Source: Burkholderiales bacterium
Lineage (GTDB): Bacteria > Pseudomonadota > Gammaproteobacteria > Burkholderiales > Burkholderiaceae_E
Length of the DNA: 64,000 nucleotides
Reading direction: 5' to 3'
NCBI GenBank assembly: GCA_026399835.1
Contig: JAPLQE010000055.1
Coordinates: 1-64,000 of the forward strand
The notes beneath the pieces were generated by a model. The model did no database searches. It saw nothing but the letters and a program-made list of their open reading frames with translations, and was not told the origin of the DNA. The position numbers were made by a program, and so were the translations under genes. Shown one piece after another: positions 15,251-24,342 of the stretch. Numbering within the stretch: position 1 is the first letter of the stretch; every line of letters starts with the position of its first letter.

Positions 15251-16240
15251 TCAGGGCCGCGGGCCGGGCACCTGCCGGGTGGCGACGTGGAAGCGCTCGG
15301 GCGCCTGCGGGTCGTACGAGATCCGCACCCAGGACGCCGTGAAGGGCCAGCCGAAGCATTCGACCCGGGTCACGTGGGCAAAGGGCTCGCCGCGCGCATC
15401 GCGCAGGGGCTGGTCGACGGTGAAGCGGTGCGAGTCGCCGTGCAGCAGCAGGATCGGGCGCGTGAAGACCTCTGCCGTCTCGCGCAGCACCGCGATCCAG
15501 TCGGCGAATCCGGACGAGGCCTTCGGCTGCCAGTCGGGCTCGGCGTGGAAGGCGATCACCAGCGCATCGGCGCGCTCGCGCAGCGCGAGCCGCAGGGTCT
15601 CGGCGAGCCACTGCCGGTTGCGCACCGTGCGCACGTCGAACTCGGCGCGGGCACCCTCGTAGCCCTTGCGGCCGTTGTTGCTGCCGACGATGTGCGCGGC
15701 GACGAAGCGCACGCGGCCGATCCGCCAGCGCACGTTCTCGGGCTGCCCGCGCTGCCGCTCGAAGGCGAGCGGCTCGCGGGTGGCGTCGCCGCCGAGGCCG
15801 AGCGGCCCCGGGGTCGACCAGAAGCGCGCGCGCAGCGCGGCGAGCCGCTCGATCGGGTCGTGGCGTCCGGACATCCAGCCGTGGCAGTCGGTCCACTCGT
15901 TGTCGCCCGGCAGCAGCACGAGCGGATGCGCGCTGCGTGCGAGCAGCGCCGCACGGCGCTCGTAGAGCGCGTCGCTGCACGGCTCGCGGCTCGACTTGAT
16001 GTCGCCGACGTGCAGCACGAAGCGCAGCGGGTCGGCGTCGGTGGCGGCGAGCATCGCGACGAGGCTGGTCTCGTCGGAGTCGGAGTAAGGAAGGTCGCCG
16101 ATCAGGGCGAACGCGAATCCGCCGCCGGGGGCGTCGGCGGCGGCCTCGCGGTCGGCCGAGCGGCCCGGGCGAGCCCAGGGAAGGGACGCGAGGAGCGCGC
16201 CCGCCGACACGGTCCTCAGCGCGGCGCGGCGTGCGGTCAA
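15251..16240 (-). CDS. exported metallophosphatase-like protein
   Basis: A 329-residue calcineurin-like phosphoesterase with a Tat-type N-terminus (RRAALR followed by a hydrophobic stretch ending near residue 28). Metal-ligand motifs are visible: [32 protein letters not shown] and [11 protein letters not shown]. These suggest a folded enzyme exported to the periplasm with its metals loaded. Its ATG overlaps the mutS stop by 4 bp, so it is read after mutS, an unusual pairing with no obvious functional link. The substrate is unknown. Confidence 0.82.
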   Translation of the reverse strand: MTARRAALRTVSAGALLASLPWARPGRSADREAAADAPGGGFAFALIGDLPYSDSDETSLVAMLAATDADPLRFVLHVGDIKSSREPCSDALYERRAALLARSAHPLVLLPGDNEWTDCHGWMSGRHDPIERLAALRARFWSTPGPLGLGGDATREPLAFERQRGQPENVRWRIGRVRFVAAHIVGSNNGRKGYEGARAEFDVRTVRNRQWLAETLRLALRERADALVIAFHAEPDWQPKASSGFADWIAVLRETAEVFTRPILLLHGDSHRFTVDQPLRDARGEPFAHVTRVECFGWPFTASWVRISYDPQAPERFHVATRQVPGPRP

Positions 16241-19014
16241 TGCAGGCCCTCGCCGTCGAGCAGGGCGCGCAGCCGGTAGAGCGCATCGAGCGCCTGCCGG
16301 GGGTTCAGCGCGTCCGGGTCGATCGCGGCGAGCGCTTCGACGGCCCGCATCGCCGGACCGCTGGCGGCAGGGCCGGTACCGCGCACTCCGGGGCCCTCGG
16401 CCTCTTCGTGCCCGGGCAGGGCCTCGTCGTCGTCGTCCGTTCCGGGTCCGCCCGGCTCGATCGCCGGATCGTCGCCGAGCGAGAACAGGTCGAGCTGCTC
16501 GTCGTGGGCGCGGGCCCGCGCCTCGAGCTGCTCGAGCAGCTGGCCGGCCTTGCGCACCACCGGCGCGGGCAGCCCCGCGAGCCGCGCCACCTGCAGGCCG
16601 TAGCTGCGGCTCGCCGGGCCCGGCCGCACCTCGTGCAGGAACACGATGCCCCCGTGGTGCTCGGCGGCTGCCAGGTGCAGGTTGACCGCGGCCGGCGAGG
16701 TCTGCGCGAGCTGCACCAGCTCGAAGTAGTGGGTGGCGAAGAGCGTCATCGCGCGGTTGTGCTGCAGCAGCCGCTCGGCGATTGCATGGGCCAGCGCCAG
16801 TCCGTCGAAGGTCGAGGTGCCGCGGCCGATCTCGTCCATCAGCACCAGCGAATGCGGGCCGGCCGCGGCCAGCACCGTCGCCGCCTCGGTCATCTCGACC
16901 ATGAAGGTCGAGCGCCCGCCGGCGAGGTCGTCCGAGGCGCCGATCCGGGTGAAGATGCGGTCGATCGGCCCGATCTCGCAGTCGGCGGCGGGCACGAAGC
17001 TGCCGGCGTGCGCGAGCAGCGCGATCAGCGCGACCTGCCGCATGTAGGTCGACTTGCCCCCCATGTTCGGACCGGTGACCAGCAGCATCCGGCGCTCGGG
17101 CGAGACCGTGCAGTCGTTCGGCGTGAAGCGCTCGACCATCGCCTCGACCACCGGATGGCGGCCGGCGCGGATCTCGATGCCCGGCACGGGGCGCAGCCGC
17201 GGTCGGACCCAGTTGCCGTCGGCGGCGATCTCGGCGAACGCCGCGAGCACGTCGAGCTCGGCGATCGCCTGCCCGAGCCGCTGCAGCGCCGGCACCGACG
17301 GGGCGAGGGCCCCGAGGAGCACGTCGTAGAGTGCGCGCTCGCGGGCCAGCCCGCGCTCGCGCGCCGACAGCGCCTTGTCCTCGAAGGCCTTGAGCTCCGG
17401 CGTCATGTAGCGCTCGGCGTTCTTCAGCGTCTGGCGTCTGCGGTACTCGGTGGGCACCTTGTCCGACTGGCCGTTGGTGACCTCGATGAAGAAGCCGTGC
17501 ACGCTGTTCTGGCCGACGCGCAGGTTCGCGATGCCGGTGCGGGCGCGCTCGTCGATCTCGAACTTCGCGAGGTAGGCGTCGCAGTGCCGGTCGATGCCGC
17601 GCAGCTCGTCGAGCACCGCGTCGTGGCCGTCACGGATCACGCCGCCGTCGCGCACCATCGCCGCGGGTTCGTCGAGCAGGGTCTCGGCGAGCAGCGCGGC
17701 GAGCGCAGGATCGATCGCGAGCGCCTCGCGGCAGTGGCCGAGCACCGGCGTCGGGGCCGTGCCCCGACCGTCGTCGGGCTCGAGCCGCTCGAGCAGCCGC
17801 TCGATCGGCCCGATCGCGCCGAGCGCGTCGCGCAGCGCCACCAGCTCGCGCGGGCGCACCGAGCCGAGCGCGATCCGCGCGGCCAGCCGCTCGAAGTCGA
17901 CGCAGCGACCGAGCTCCGAGCGCAGGGCGGTACGCGCCTCGGTCAGCAGCGCGATCGCCTGGTGGCGCCGGCCGGTCTCGCGCGCATCGCGCAGCGGCTG
18001 CAGCAGCCATCGGCGCAGCAGCCGGCTGCCGGCGGCCGTCGCGCAGCGGTCCATCCGCGACAGCAGCGTCGGCGCCGTCTCGCCGCGCAGGGTCTCGACG
18101 ATCTCGAGGTTGCGGCGGGCGACCGGGTCGAGCACCACCACCTCGTCGCCGTGGAACACGCGCAGGTGCTGCAGGTGGGTCGGCGCGCGGCCCTGGGTGC
18201 GCGCGACGTAGTCGAGCAGGGCGCCGGCCGCACCGAGCGCCGCCGGCACCGCATCGGCATCGGAGCCCGCGAGCGAGACGACGCCCAGCGTCTCGGCGAG
18301 CCGCAGCCGCGCCCGCGAAGCGTCGAAGTGCCAGGCGGGGCTGACGGCAGCCGGCACGCCGTGCACGCCGCGGCGCAGCGCGTCGAGCGCTGCGCGCGCC
18401 GGCGTCGGCGCGGCCGCGGACACGCTCCCGCGCCCGGGCGCGAAGGCCGGTGCCTCGGGCAGCAGCAGCTCGGCCGGGCGCAGCCGGTCGAGTTCGCCGG
18501 CGAGCTGCGCGGGCGCGATCTCGGCCAGCCAGCACTCGCCGCTGGCGACGATCATCCAGGCGAGCGCGAGCTTCTTTCCGCCATCGGCCGCGTCGATCGC
18601 GAGCAGCGGCCGGTCCTCGCGGTCCGGCAGCAGCGACGCATCGGTCAGCGTGCCCGGCGTGACCACCCGCAGCACCTTGCGCTCGACCGGGCCCTTCGAG
18701 GTCGCCGGGTCGCCGATCTGCTCGCACAGCGCGACCGATTCGCCCTGGCGCACCAGCCGCGCCAGGTACTGCTCGACCGCGTGGAACGGCACGCCCGCCA
18801 TCGGGATCGGCTGGCCGTTGGAGGCCCCCCGCTTGGTCAGCGTGATGCCGAGCAGGCGTGCGGCCCGCTCCGCGTCCTCGAAGAACAGCTCGTAGAAGTC
18901 GCCCATCCGGTAGAAGAGCAGCGCCGAGGGGTGATCGGCCTTGGTCCGGAGGTACTGCTGCATGACCGGCGTGTGGCCGGACAGGTCGACGGGGGGCGGG
19001 GCGTTGGGCGTCAT
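16237..19014 (-). CDS. mutS: DNA mismatch repair protein MutS
   Basis: A 925-residue mismatch recognition ATPase. The mismatch-reading Phe-X-Glu is intact in GDFYELF (Phe 40, Glu 42). The connector, core and clamp follow, then the ABC ATPase with Walker A in [10 protein letters not shown] (about 652) and Walker B in [16 protein letters not shown] (about 725). The C-terminus carries an acidic, low-complexity segment (about 830-880) before the tetramerisation tail. The ATG at 19014 matches the usual N-terminus ahead of HTPVMQQYL. The gap to the next gene (19015-19173) is GC-rich with no firm promoter. Confidence 0.97.
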   Translation of the reverse strand: MTPNAPPPVDLSGHTPVMQQYLRTKADHPSALLFYRMGDFYELFFEDAERAARLLGITLTKRGASNGQPIPMAGVPFHAVEQYLARLVRQGESVALCEQIGDPATSKGPVERKVLRVVTPGTLTDASLLPDREDRPLLAIDAADGGKKLALAWMIVASGECWLAEIAPAQLAGELDRLRPAELLLPEAPAFAPGRGSVSAAAPTPARAALDALRRGVHGVPAAVSPAWHFDASRARLRLAETLGVVSLAGSDADAVPAALGAAGALLDYVARTQGRAPTHLQHLRVFHGDEVVVLDPVARRNLEIVETLRGETAPTLLSRMDRCATAAGSRLLRRWLLQPLRDARETGRRHQAIALLTEARTALRSELGRCVDFERLAARIALGSVRPRELVALRDALGAIGPIERLLERLEPDDGRGTAPTPVLGHCREALAIDPALAALLAETLLDEPAAMVRDGGVIRDGHDAVLDELRGIDRHCDAYLAKFEIDERARTGIANLRVGQNSVHGFFIEVTNGQSDKVPTEYRRRQTLKNAERYMTPELKAFEDKALSARERGLARERALYDVLLGALAPSVPALQRLGQAIAELDVLAAFAEIAADGNWVRPRLRPVPGIEIRAGRHPVVEAMVERFTPNDCTVSPERRMLLVTGPNMGGKSTYMRQVALIALLAHAGSFVPAADCEIGPIDRIFTRIGASDDLAGGRSTFMVEMTEAATVLAAAGPHSLVLMDEIGRGTSTFDGLALAHAIAERLLQHNRAMTLFATHYFELVQLAQTSPAAVNLHLAAAEHHGGIVFLHEVRPGPASRSYGLQVARLAGLPAPVVRKAGQLLEQLEARARAHDEQLDLFSLGDDPAIEPGGPGTDDDDEALPGHEEAEGPGVRGTGPAASGPAMRAVEALAAIDPDALNPRQALDALYRLRALLDGEGLH

Positions 19015-19173
19015 CGGAGTGCGTGGCGGGCCCGCGCGAACCGGGCCGTGGGGCGGGGCGCAGGCGGCCCAAGGCGTGAGACTACCTCAGGCGTGCACGG
19101 CGTCCGGCCGGCCGGCCGCGGCGCATGCCGGGACGCCGCCGGCCGCCGCGTGGGCCGGGACGCTGCCGGCGGT

Positions 19174-20187
19174 TCAGCCCGCGCGGCGCGCCGTGGCCAT
19201 CCGGCAGGCCAGCGCGAACGCGTTGGCCATCGCGCCGGTGTTGGCGATGCCGCGGCCCGCGATGTCGTAGGCGGTGCCGTGCGCAGGCGTCGCGATCGGC
19301 ATCGGCAGACCGCCCGGCACGGTCACGCCGCGCTCGAAGCCCATCAGCTTCATCGCGATCTGGCCCTGGTCGTGGTACATCGTGAGCACGCCGTCGTAGC
19401 CCGCACCGTCCTTGCGCGTGGCGCGCACGAACGTGGTATCCGCGGGGAAGGGCCCGTCGGCGGGGAAGCCGCGCGAGCGCGCGAGCGCCACGCCCGGCTC
19501 GATCACGTCGAGCTCCTCGCGGCCGAACGCGCCGTTGTCCCCGTTGTGCGGATTGAGCCCGCAGACCGCGATGCGCGGCTCGGCGATGCCGCCCTGGCGC
19601 AGGCCCGTGTAGAGCAGCTGCACGCCTTCGGCCACCTTGTCGGCGGTGATGAGCGCGCTGACCTCCTTGAGCGGCACGTGCGAGGTCACCCGCGAGGTCC
19701 ACAGGGTCTCGAGCACGTTGAACTCCACGCAGGGCCCGTGGAAGTCGAGCACCTCGCAGAAGAAGTGCAGCTCGTCCGGATGGCGCATGCCGCCGGCGCG
19801 CAGCGCCGCCTTGTTGAGCGGCGCGAAGCAGATGGCATCGGCCGCGCCGTCGCGGCACAGGTCGAGCGCGACGCGCAGGCCGTCGAGCATCCACGCGCCG
19901 TTCTTCGCGCCGGCCACGCCGCGCTCGAAGCCCTCGGCCTGCGCGCCGGCCCAGTCGACGAACATCGGCGTCTCGAGGGGTGCTGCGCGTGCGGCGCGCG
20001 CGTCGCCCGCGACGAACGCGAACGGCTTGCCGGTCACCGACACCGCGTCGTGCATCACCGCGCGGCTGGTGATCACCAGCAGCTCCGCGGCGCGCGCGCT
20101 CGCCGGATCGGCCAGCAGGCGGGCCGACAGTTCGGGGCCGATGCCGGCCGGGTCGCCGGTGAAGAACGCGATGCGGGGCTTGGACAT
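19174..20187 (-). CDS. PdxA2-type 4-phospho-sugar-acid dehydrogenase family protein
   Basis: A 337-residue NAD-dependent dehydrogenase of the PdxA family. The N-terminus is FFTGDPAGIGPEL. Metal ligands lie in RHPDELHFF (about 145) and YHDQGQIAMK (about 260), and GTAYDIAGRG is near the C-terminus. The YHDQGQIAMKLMGF form fits PdxA2 paralogues rather than the vitamin-B6 enzyme. Characterised PdxA2 enzymes oxidise and decarboxylate 4-phospho-threonate or erythronate made by DUF1537 kinases, but no such kinase is present here. Other PdxA relatives act on aromatic diols. It lies 20 bp behind the GntR gene, and an independent role in pyridoxal synthesis is unlikely. Confidence 0.85.
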   Translation of the reverse strand: MSKPRIAFFTGDPAGIGPELSARLLADPASARAAELLVITSRAVMHDAVSVTGKPFAFVAGDARAARAAPLETPMFVDWAGAQAEGFERGVAGAKNGAWMLDGLRVALDLCRDGAADAICFAPLNKAALRAGGMRHPDELHFFCEVLDFHGPCVEFNVLETLWTSRVTSHVPLKEVSALITADKVAEGVQLLYTGLRQGGIAEPRIAVCGLNPHNGDNGAFGREELDVIEPGVALARSRGFPADGPFPADTTFVRATRKDGAGYDGVLTMYHDQGQIAMKLMGFERGVTVPGGLPMPIATPAHGTAYDIAGRGIANTGAMANAFALACRMATARRAG

Positions 20188-20207
20188 CCGTGGATCCTCG
20201 ATGGGGG

Positions 20208-20909
20208 TCAGACGCCGTCGCCGGGCGCAGGGACGGCCGACGACACGCGCGGCCAGCTGTTGGCCATGTGCAGCTGCAGCCCGGCGGCGAGGCGCTCGCC
20301 GTCGCGCACGGCGAGCGCCGCGACGAAGGCCTCGTGCTCGGCCATCGCGGCCGCCCAGTTCTGCGGGTGGTGGTTGCCGATGTAGCGGATGCGGCGCATG
20401 CGCATGCGCAGCATGCCGTGCAGCATCGACAGCGTCGGGCTGTGGGCGGCGGCGACGATCGCGTCGTGCACCTGCTGGTTCAGCGCGAAGTACTCCGGCC
20501 GCTCGCGCCGCTCGTAGTGCTCGCGCATGCGGCGATGCATCGAGAGGATCGCGGCGATCTCGGCGTCGCTCGCCTGCACGGCGGCGAGCCGGCCGGCCTG
20601 GCCCTCGAGCAGCCCGGTGAGGGCGAGCATGTCCTGCGCGTCGCGCGGCGTCACCACCTTGACCACCGCGCCGCGCCCGGGCAGCAGCTCGACGAGCCCT
20701 TCGCTGGCCAGCACCTTGAGTGCCTCGCGCAGCGGCGTGCGCGAGATGCCGAGCGAGCGGGCGACCTCGAGCTCGGCGATGCGCTCGCCCGCCGCGAGTC
20801 GCCCCTCGACGATCAGGTCGCGCAGCCGGGCGATGACCTCGTCGTGCAGCGAGGGCCGCGCGATCGGCGTCTCCGGAAGCGGTGATTCGGCTTGACGAAG
20901 GGTGGACAT
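20208..20909 (-). CDS. GntR family (FadR/FCD) transcriptional regulator
   Basis: A 233-residue regulator. The winged helix-turn-helix lies at about residues 20-90 (RLRDLIVEGRLAAGERI, then SRTPLREALKVLASEGL). It is followed by an all-helical FCD ligand-binding domain (about 95-220) with the HxxxH-type positions typical of metal-assisted binding of organic acids (NQQVHDAIVAAAH, EHEAFVAAL). It sits between the divergent catabolic genes and upstream of the PdxA2 gene, so it most likely represses both directions until the substrate or a pathway intermediate binds. The ATG at 20909 is preceded by a promoter containing a palindrome. Confidence 0.9.
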   Translation of the reverse strand: MSTLRQAESPLPETPIARPSLHDEVIARLRDLIVEGRLAAGERIAELEVARSLGISRTPLREALKVLASEGLVELLPGRGAVVKVVTPRDAQDMLALTGLLEGQAGRLAAVQASDAEIAAILSMHRRMREHYERRERPEYFALNQQVHDAIVAAAHSPTLSMLHGMLRMRMRRIRYIGNHHPQNWAAAMAEHEAFVAALAVRDGERLAAGLQLHMANSWPRVSSAVPAPGDGV

Positions 20910-20916
20910 TGCACAT

Positions 20917-20945
20917 ACTGTAACTCCATAATTACGGAATACCAA
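20917..20945 (-). promoter_or_regulatory. promoter of the GntR gene with an internal operator palindrome
   Basis: On the minus strand a -35 box TTGGTA (20945-20940) and a -10 box TACAGT (20922-20917) are spaced by exactly 17 bp. The spacer holds the near-perfect palindrome TCCATAATTACGGA (20925-20938, one mismatched pair). A regulator bound there would block RNA polymerase, as expected for autorepression. The divergent genes start 19-26 bp away, so the same site could control them. On the plus strand, CATAAT at 20927-20932 or TACTGT at 20916-20921 with TTGACG at 20892-20897 are possible promoter parts. Confidence 0.55.
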
Positions 20946-20963
20946 GACGGAGACAGTCACGGC

Positions 20964-21869
20964 ATGGTCGAGGGGCTTCCCATCGTCGACGCGCACCAGC
21001 ACTTCTGGGATCCGACGACGAACCGCCACCCGTGGCTCTGCGACGAGCCGCCGATTCCGTTCCGCTATGGCGACTACCGCGCGATCCGCAGGCCCTACCT
21101 GCCCGCCGACTACTTCGCCGATGCGCGCGGCTTCGACGTCGTGGGCACGGTCTATGTCGAGACCGAATGGGATCCGACCGATCCGATCGGCGAGATCCGC
21201 TGGGTCGATGCGCTGCGCCGGCGCACCGGCTTTCCGACAGTGGCGGTCGGCCAGGCCTGGCTCGACCGCGCCGACTGCACCGCCACGCTCGAGGCGCTCG
21301 CGACCTTCGATTTCGTGCGCGGCGTGCGCCACAAGCCACGCGCGAACCCGCGCCCCGGCGAGGCCGCGCCCGGCGGCATGAGCGACCCCGCGTGGCGGGC
21401 CGGTTTCGCACGGCTCGAGCCCCTGGGGCTGCGCTTCGACCTGCAGTCGCCCTGGTGGCACTTCGGCGAGGCCGCACGGCTGGCCGCCGACTTCCCCGGC
21501 ACGCAGCTCATCGTCAACCACTGCGGCATGCCGTCCGACCGCAGCCCCGAGGGCCTCGCCGGATGGCGCGCGGCCTGCGCGGGGCTCGCCGCCTGCCCGA
21601 ACGTCGCGATCAAGCTGTCCGGGATCGGGCAGGCCGGGCTGCCCTGGACCGTCGCGGCCAACCGGCCGGTCGTCGAGACCCTGGTCGAGCTGTTCGGGCC
21701 GGCGCGCTGCATGGTCGGCAGCAACTTCCCGGTCGACTCGCTGTGCGCCGACTATCCGACGATCCTCGGCGGCTTTCGCGCGATCCTCGCCCCGCTCGCG
21801 CCCGCCGAGCAGCGGGCGGTGTTCCACGACACCGCGAACCGGCTCTACGCGATGGGGCTGCCGGCATGA
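20964..21869 (+). CDS. amidohydrolase-2 family metal-dependent hydrolase, probable lactonase
   Basis: A 301-residue TIM-barrel hydrolase of the COG3618 type. The metal motif is DAHQHFWDP (His 11, His 13), followed by HPWL. YVETEWDP and VRGVRHKPR come later, then IVNHCGMP and VGSNFPVDSL with the late catalytic Asp. Known relatives include L-rhamnono- and L-fucono-lactonases and 2-pyrone-4,6-dicarboxylate lactonase, so opening a lactone ring is the likeliest reaction. The ATG at 20964 follows a CGGAGAC ribosome binding site; upstream codons in frame would run through the operator. It is the first gene of the lactonase-dehydrogenase-TRAP run. Confidence 0.82.
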   Translation: MVEGLPIVDAHQHFWDPTTNRHPWLCDEPPIPFRYGDYRAIRRPYLPADYFADARGFDVVGTVYVETEWDPTDPIGEIRWVDALRRRTGFPTVAVGQAWLDRADCTATLEALATFDFVRGVRHKPRANPRPGEAAPGGMSDPAWRAGFARLEPLGLRFDLQSPWWHFGEAARLAADFPGTQLIVNHCGMPSDRSPEGLAGWRAACAGLAACPNVAIKLSGIGQAGLPWTVAANRPVVETLVELFGPARCMVGSNFPVDSLCADYPTILGGFRAILAPLAPAEQRAVFHDTANRLYAMGLPA

Positions 21870-22786
21870 GCGGCGCAGCGCCGAAGCCCACGCTGGGCTA
21901 CGTCGGTGTCGGCCTGATGGGCGGGCCCATGGTCGCGCGGCTCGTCGCGCGCGGCTGGACGGTGCGGGTCTTCGACCTGGTGCCCGAGCGGCTGCACGCC
22001 GCCGTCGCGGCGGGCGCGCAGTCCGCGGCATCGCCCGCCGACGCCGCGCGCGGCGCGGGGCTCGTGCTGCTCAACCTGCCGACGACCGATGCGGTCGAGC
22101 AGGCGGTGTTCGGTCCCGAGGGCGTCGTGTCCGCGATCCAGGCCCCCGCGCGCGTCGTCGACTTCTCGACGGTCGAGGTCGAGCGCGGCCGCGGCTTCGC
22201 CGCGCGCCTGCGCGCCGAGGCCGGCTGCGGCTGGGTCGACGCGCCGGTCTCGGGCGGCCCGCCGGCGAGCGCCGCGGGCACGCTGACCGTGATGGTCGGC
22301 GGCGAGCCCGAGGACGTCGAGGCGGCCTCGGTGCTGTGGCCCGAGGTCGGGGCCCGCGTCACCCACATGGGCCCGCCCGGCGCGGGCCTGGCCGCGAAGA
22401 TGATCAACCAGCTGATCGTCGGCTGCACGCACGCGGTGCTGGCGGAGGCCGCGGTGATGGCGGAGTCCGCCGGCATCGACGCCGCGCGCCTGCCCGAGTG
22501 CCTGGCCGGCGGCCATGCCGACGGCACGCTGCTGCAGCGCCTGTACCCGCGGATGGTCGCGCGCGAGTTCGCGCCCCAGGGCTACGCGCGGCAGCTGCTC
22601 AAGGACCTGGAGCTGGTCAGCGCGTTCGCGGGGGCCCTGAAGTCCCCCGCGCCGATGGCCGGCCAGGCGCTGTCGCTCTACCGGATGCTGATCCGGCTCG
22701 GCCATGCCGAGCTCGATACCTCGGCCGTGATGAAGCTCTACGAGCCCCCGACGGGGCCGCACCCAGACCAGGAGGAGACCCCATGA
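21866..22786 (+). CDS. NAD(P)-dependent 3-hydroxyisobutyrate dehydrogenase-like oxidoreductase
   Basis: A 306-residue beta-hydroxyacid dehydrogenase. The Rossmann motif is GYVGVGLMGGPM (about 11-22), the substrate-binding signature is DAPVSGGPPASAAGTLTVM (about 120), and the catalytic lysine is in AAKMINQL (about 174). The family oxidises 3-hydroxyisobutyrate, tartronate semialdehyde (reverse), L-threonate and similar acids. The ATG overlaps the lactonase stop and its own stop overlaps the DctP start (both ATGA), so the three are translationally coupled. It may act after lactone opening on the hydroxyacid product. Confidence 0.88.
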   Translation: MSGAAPKPTLGYVGVGLMGGPMVARLVARGWTVRVFDLVPERLHAAVAAGAQSAASPADAARGAGLVLLNLPTTDAVEQAVFGPEGVVSAIQAPARVVDFSTVEVERGRGFAARLRAEAGCGWVDAPVSGGPPASAAGTLTVMVGGEPEDVEAASVLWPEVGARVTHMGPPGAGLAAKMINQLIVGCTHAVLAEAAVMAESAGIDAARLPECLAGGHADGTLLQRLYPRMVAREFAPQGYARQLLKDLELVSAFAGALKSPAPMAGQALSLYRMLIRLGHAELDTSAVMKLYEPPTGPHPDQEETP

Positions 22787-23811
22787 CCCGATTCGCCCCG
22801 ACCGCCCACCGCCGGACCGCCGTCCGGCTCGCCGCGCTGTCCGTCCTCGCCGCTGCGCTCGCGCTGGGCGCCGCGCCCGAGGCGTACGCGCAGATCAAGC
22901 TGCGCTACGCGCACGTCGGCGTCGCCAACGCGCCGCAGACGCTGTACGCCGACGAGGTCGCCAAGCTCGTGAAGGAGCGCACCGCCGGCCGCGTCGAGAT
23001 CCAGGTGTTCGCCAACTCGCAGCTCGGCGGCGTCTCCGAGATGGTCGACGGCGTGCGCTCGGGCGCCATCGCGATGGGTCACCACGACTTCGCCTCGCTG
23101 GGCCGCATCGTGCCCACCACCGCGGTCTTCAACACGCCGTTCGTGTACCGCGACGCCGAGCACTCGATGCGCGCGACCGATCCGCGGACCTCGGTGGCGC
23201 TGCAGCTCATCAATGCCGACCTGGTCGCCAAGGGCAACATGCGGATCGTCGGCACCGCCTTCCAGGGCGCGCGCCAGCTGACCTCCAAGGAGAAGGTGCT
23301 GTCGCCCAAGGACATGGCGGGCAAGAAGTACCGCGGCGTGCCGGTCAAGCTCTGGTCGTCGATGATCACCGGCATGGGCGCGACCGCGACGCCGGTCGAG
23401 GTCTCCGAGCTCGCGACCGCGCTGGCCACCGGCCTGGTGGTCGGCCAGGAGAACCCGCTGCCGAACATCTTCAACCTCAAGCTCTACGAGGTGCAGAAGT
23501 TCGTGATGATGACGAACCACATGCAGTCGGTGCTGGCGGTCTTCGTCAACGAGCGCATCTGGCAGGGCATTCCGGCGGCCGACCGGAAGATCGTCGAGGA
23601 CACGATGCAGGAGGTCGGGCAGCGCACCCTGAAGTGGGACCGCGATTCCTCGGCGCAGTACCGCAAGGACCTCGAGGCCAAGGGCATGACCTTCATCGAG
23701 CAGAAGGACGGGCTCGACGTCGAGGCCTTCCGCAAGTCGGTGCTCGCCCAGGTCGCCAAGGACTTCCCGGACTGGACGCCGTACATCGAGCAGATCCGGG
23801 CGGTGAAGTGA
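22783..23811 (+). CDS. dctP: TRAP transporter periplasmic binding protein (DctP family)
   Basis: A 342-residue substrate-binding protein that hands a carboxylated solute to the membrane TRAP permease. The signal peptide is cleaved after about residue 36 (AYAQIKLRYAHV). The conserved arginine that salt-bridges the substrate carboxylate is in FQGARQLTS (about 165), so the ligand is almost certainly an organic or sugar acid. It starts on an ATGA overlap with the dehydrogenase gene and heads the P-Q-M transporter genes in the usual order. The exact ligand cannot be read from the sequence. Confidence 0.92.
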   Translation: MTRFAPTAHRRTAVRLAALSVLAAALALGAAPEAYAQIKLRYAHVGVANAPQTLYADEVAKLVKERTAGRVEIQVFANSQLGGVSEMVDGVRSGAIAMGHHDFASLGRIVPTTAVFNTPFVYRDAEHSMRATDPRTSVALQLINADLVAKGNMRIVGTAFQGARQLTSKEKVLSPKDMAGKKYRGVPVKLWSSMITGMGATATPVEVSELATALATGLVVGQENPLPNIFNLKLYEVQKFVMMTNHMQSVLAVFVNERIWQGIPAADRKIVEDTMQEVGQRTLKWDRDSSAQYRKDLEAKGMTFIEQKDGLDVEAFRKSVLAQVAKDFPDWTPYIEQIRAVK

Positions 23812-23824
23812 GCGGCACGCGCCG

Positions 23825-24328
23825 ATGAAGCTCGCGTCCGCGCTGCTGGCGGCGGTCCGGCGGGCCGTCCGCTGGCTGTCGGTGGCGCTGCTGGTGCTGC
23901 TGATCGTCACCCCGTTCGCGCAAGTGCTGATGCGTGGCGTGTTCGGCGCGCCGATGTCCGGCGCCGAGGAGCTCACCCGCTGGTTCCTGATCTGCCTGTG
24001 CTTCCTCGGCGCGTCGTACGTGAGCGTGGAGGGCGGGCAGGTCCGGATGGAAGAGTTCCAGGCGCTGCTGCCGGATCGGCCGCGCTGGCTGCTGCAGCTG
24101 GTCATCGAGGCCGCGGGCGTCGTGCTGTTCGCGCTGCTCGCGGTGGCCACGCTCGCCTCGATCCGCTCGCAGATCGGCACCACCACCGCGACGCTGGAGA
24201 TGCCGATGTGGCTGTTCATGGGCCCGCTGGCGCTCGGCGGGGCGCTGCTGTCGCTCGAGAGCGCGATCGCGTTCGGCCGCACCTTCGCTCGCGGCCGCCC
24301 CGACGACAAGCAGACCACGCTCACCTGA
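23825..24328 (+). CDS. dctQ: TRAP transporter small permease (DctQ family)
   Basis: A 167-residue membrane protein with four predicted helices (about 15-40, 50-70, 88-110, 125-148). The family landmarks FAQVLMRGVFGAPMSGAEEL and RWFLICLCFLGASY are present. It partners the large permease to form the Na+-coupled elevator transporter. It lies 13 bp after dctP and 14 bp before dctM. Confidence 0.9.
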   Translation: MKLASALLAAVRRAVRWLSVALLVLLIVTPFAQVLMRGVFGAPMSGAEELTRWFLICLCFLGASYVSVEGGQVRMEEFQALLPDRPRWLLQLVIEAAGVVLFALLAVATLASIRSQIGTTTATLEMPMWLFMGPLALGGALLSLESAIAFGRTFARGRPDDKQTTLT

Positions 24329-24342
24329 ACGCACCCTGATCC

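Noticed and set aside
19015-19173. Riboswitch or promoter between mutS and the PdxA2 gene
   Set aside because: The sequence is simple GC-rich spacer with short repeats. A TAGTCT near 19079-19085 is too weak to call.
16231-20385. A 1384-codon open frame on the plus strand
   Set aside because: It runs antisense through mutS, the PdxA2 gene and part of the GntR gene, which carry intact catalytic motifs on the minus strand. Its product is Arg/Gly/His-rich with no domain; long antisense frames are expected at this GC content.
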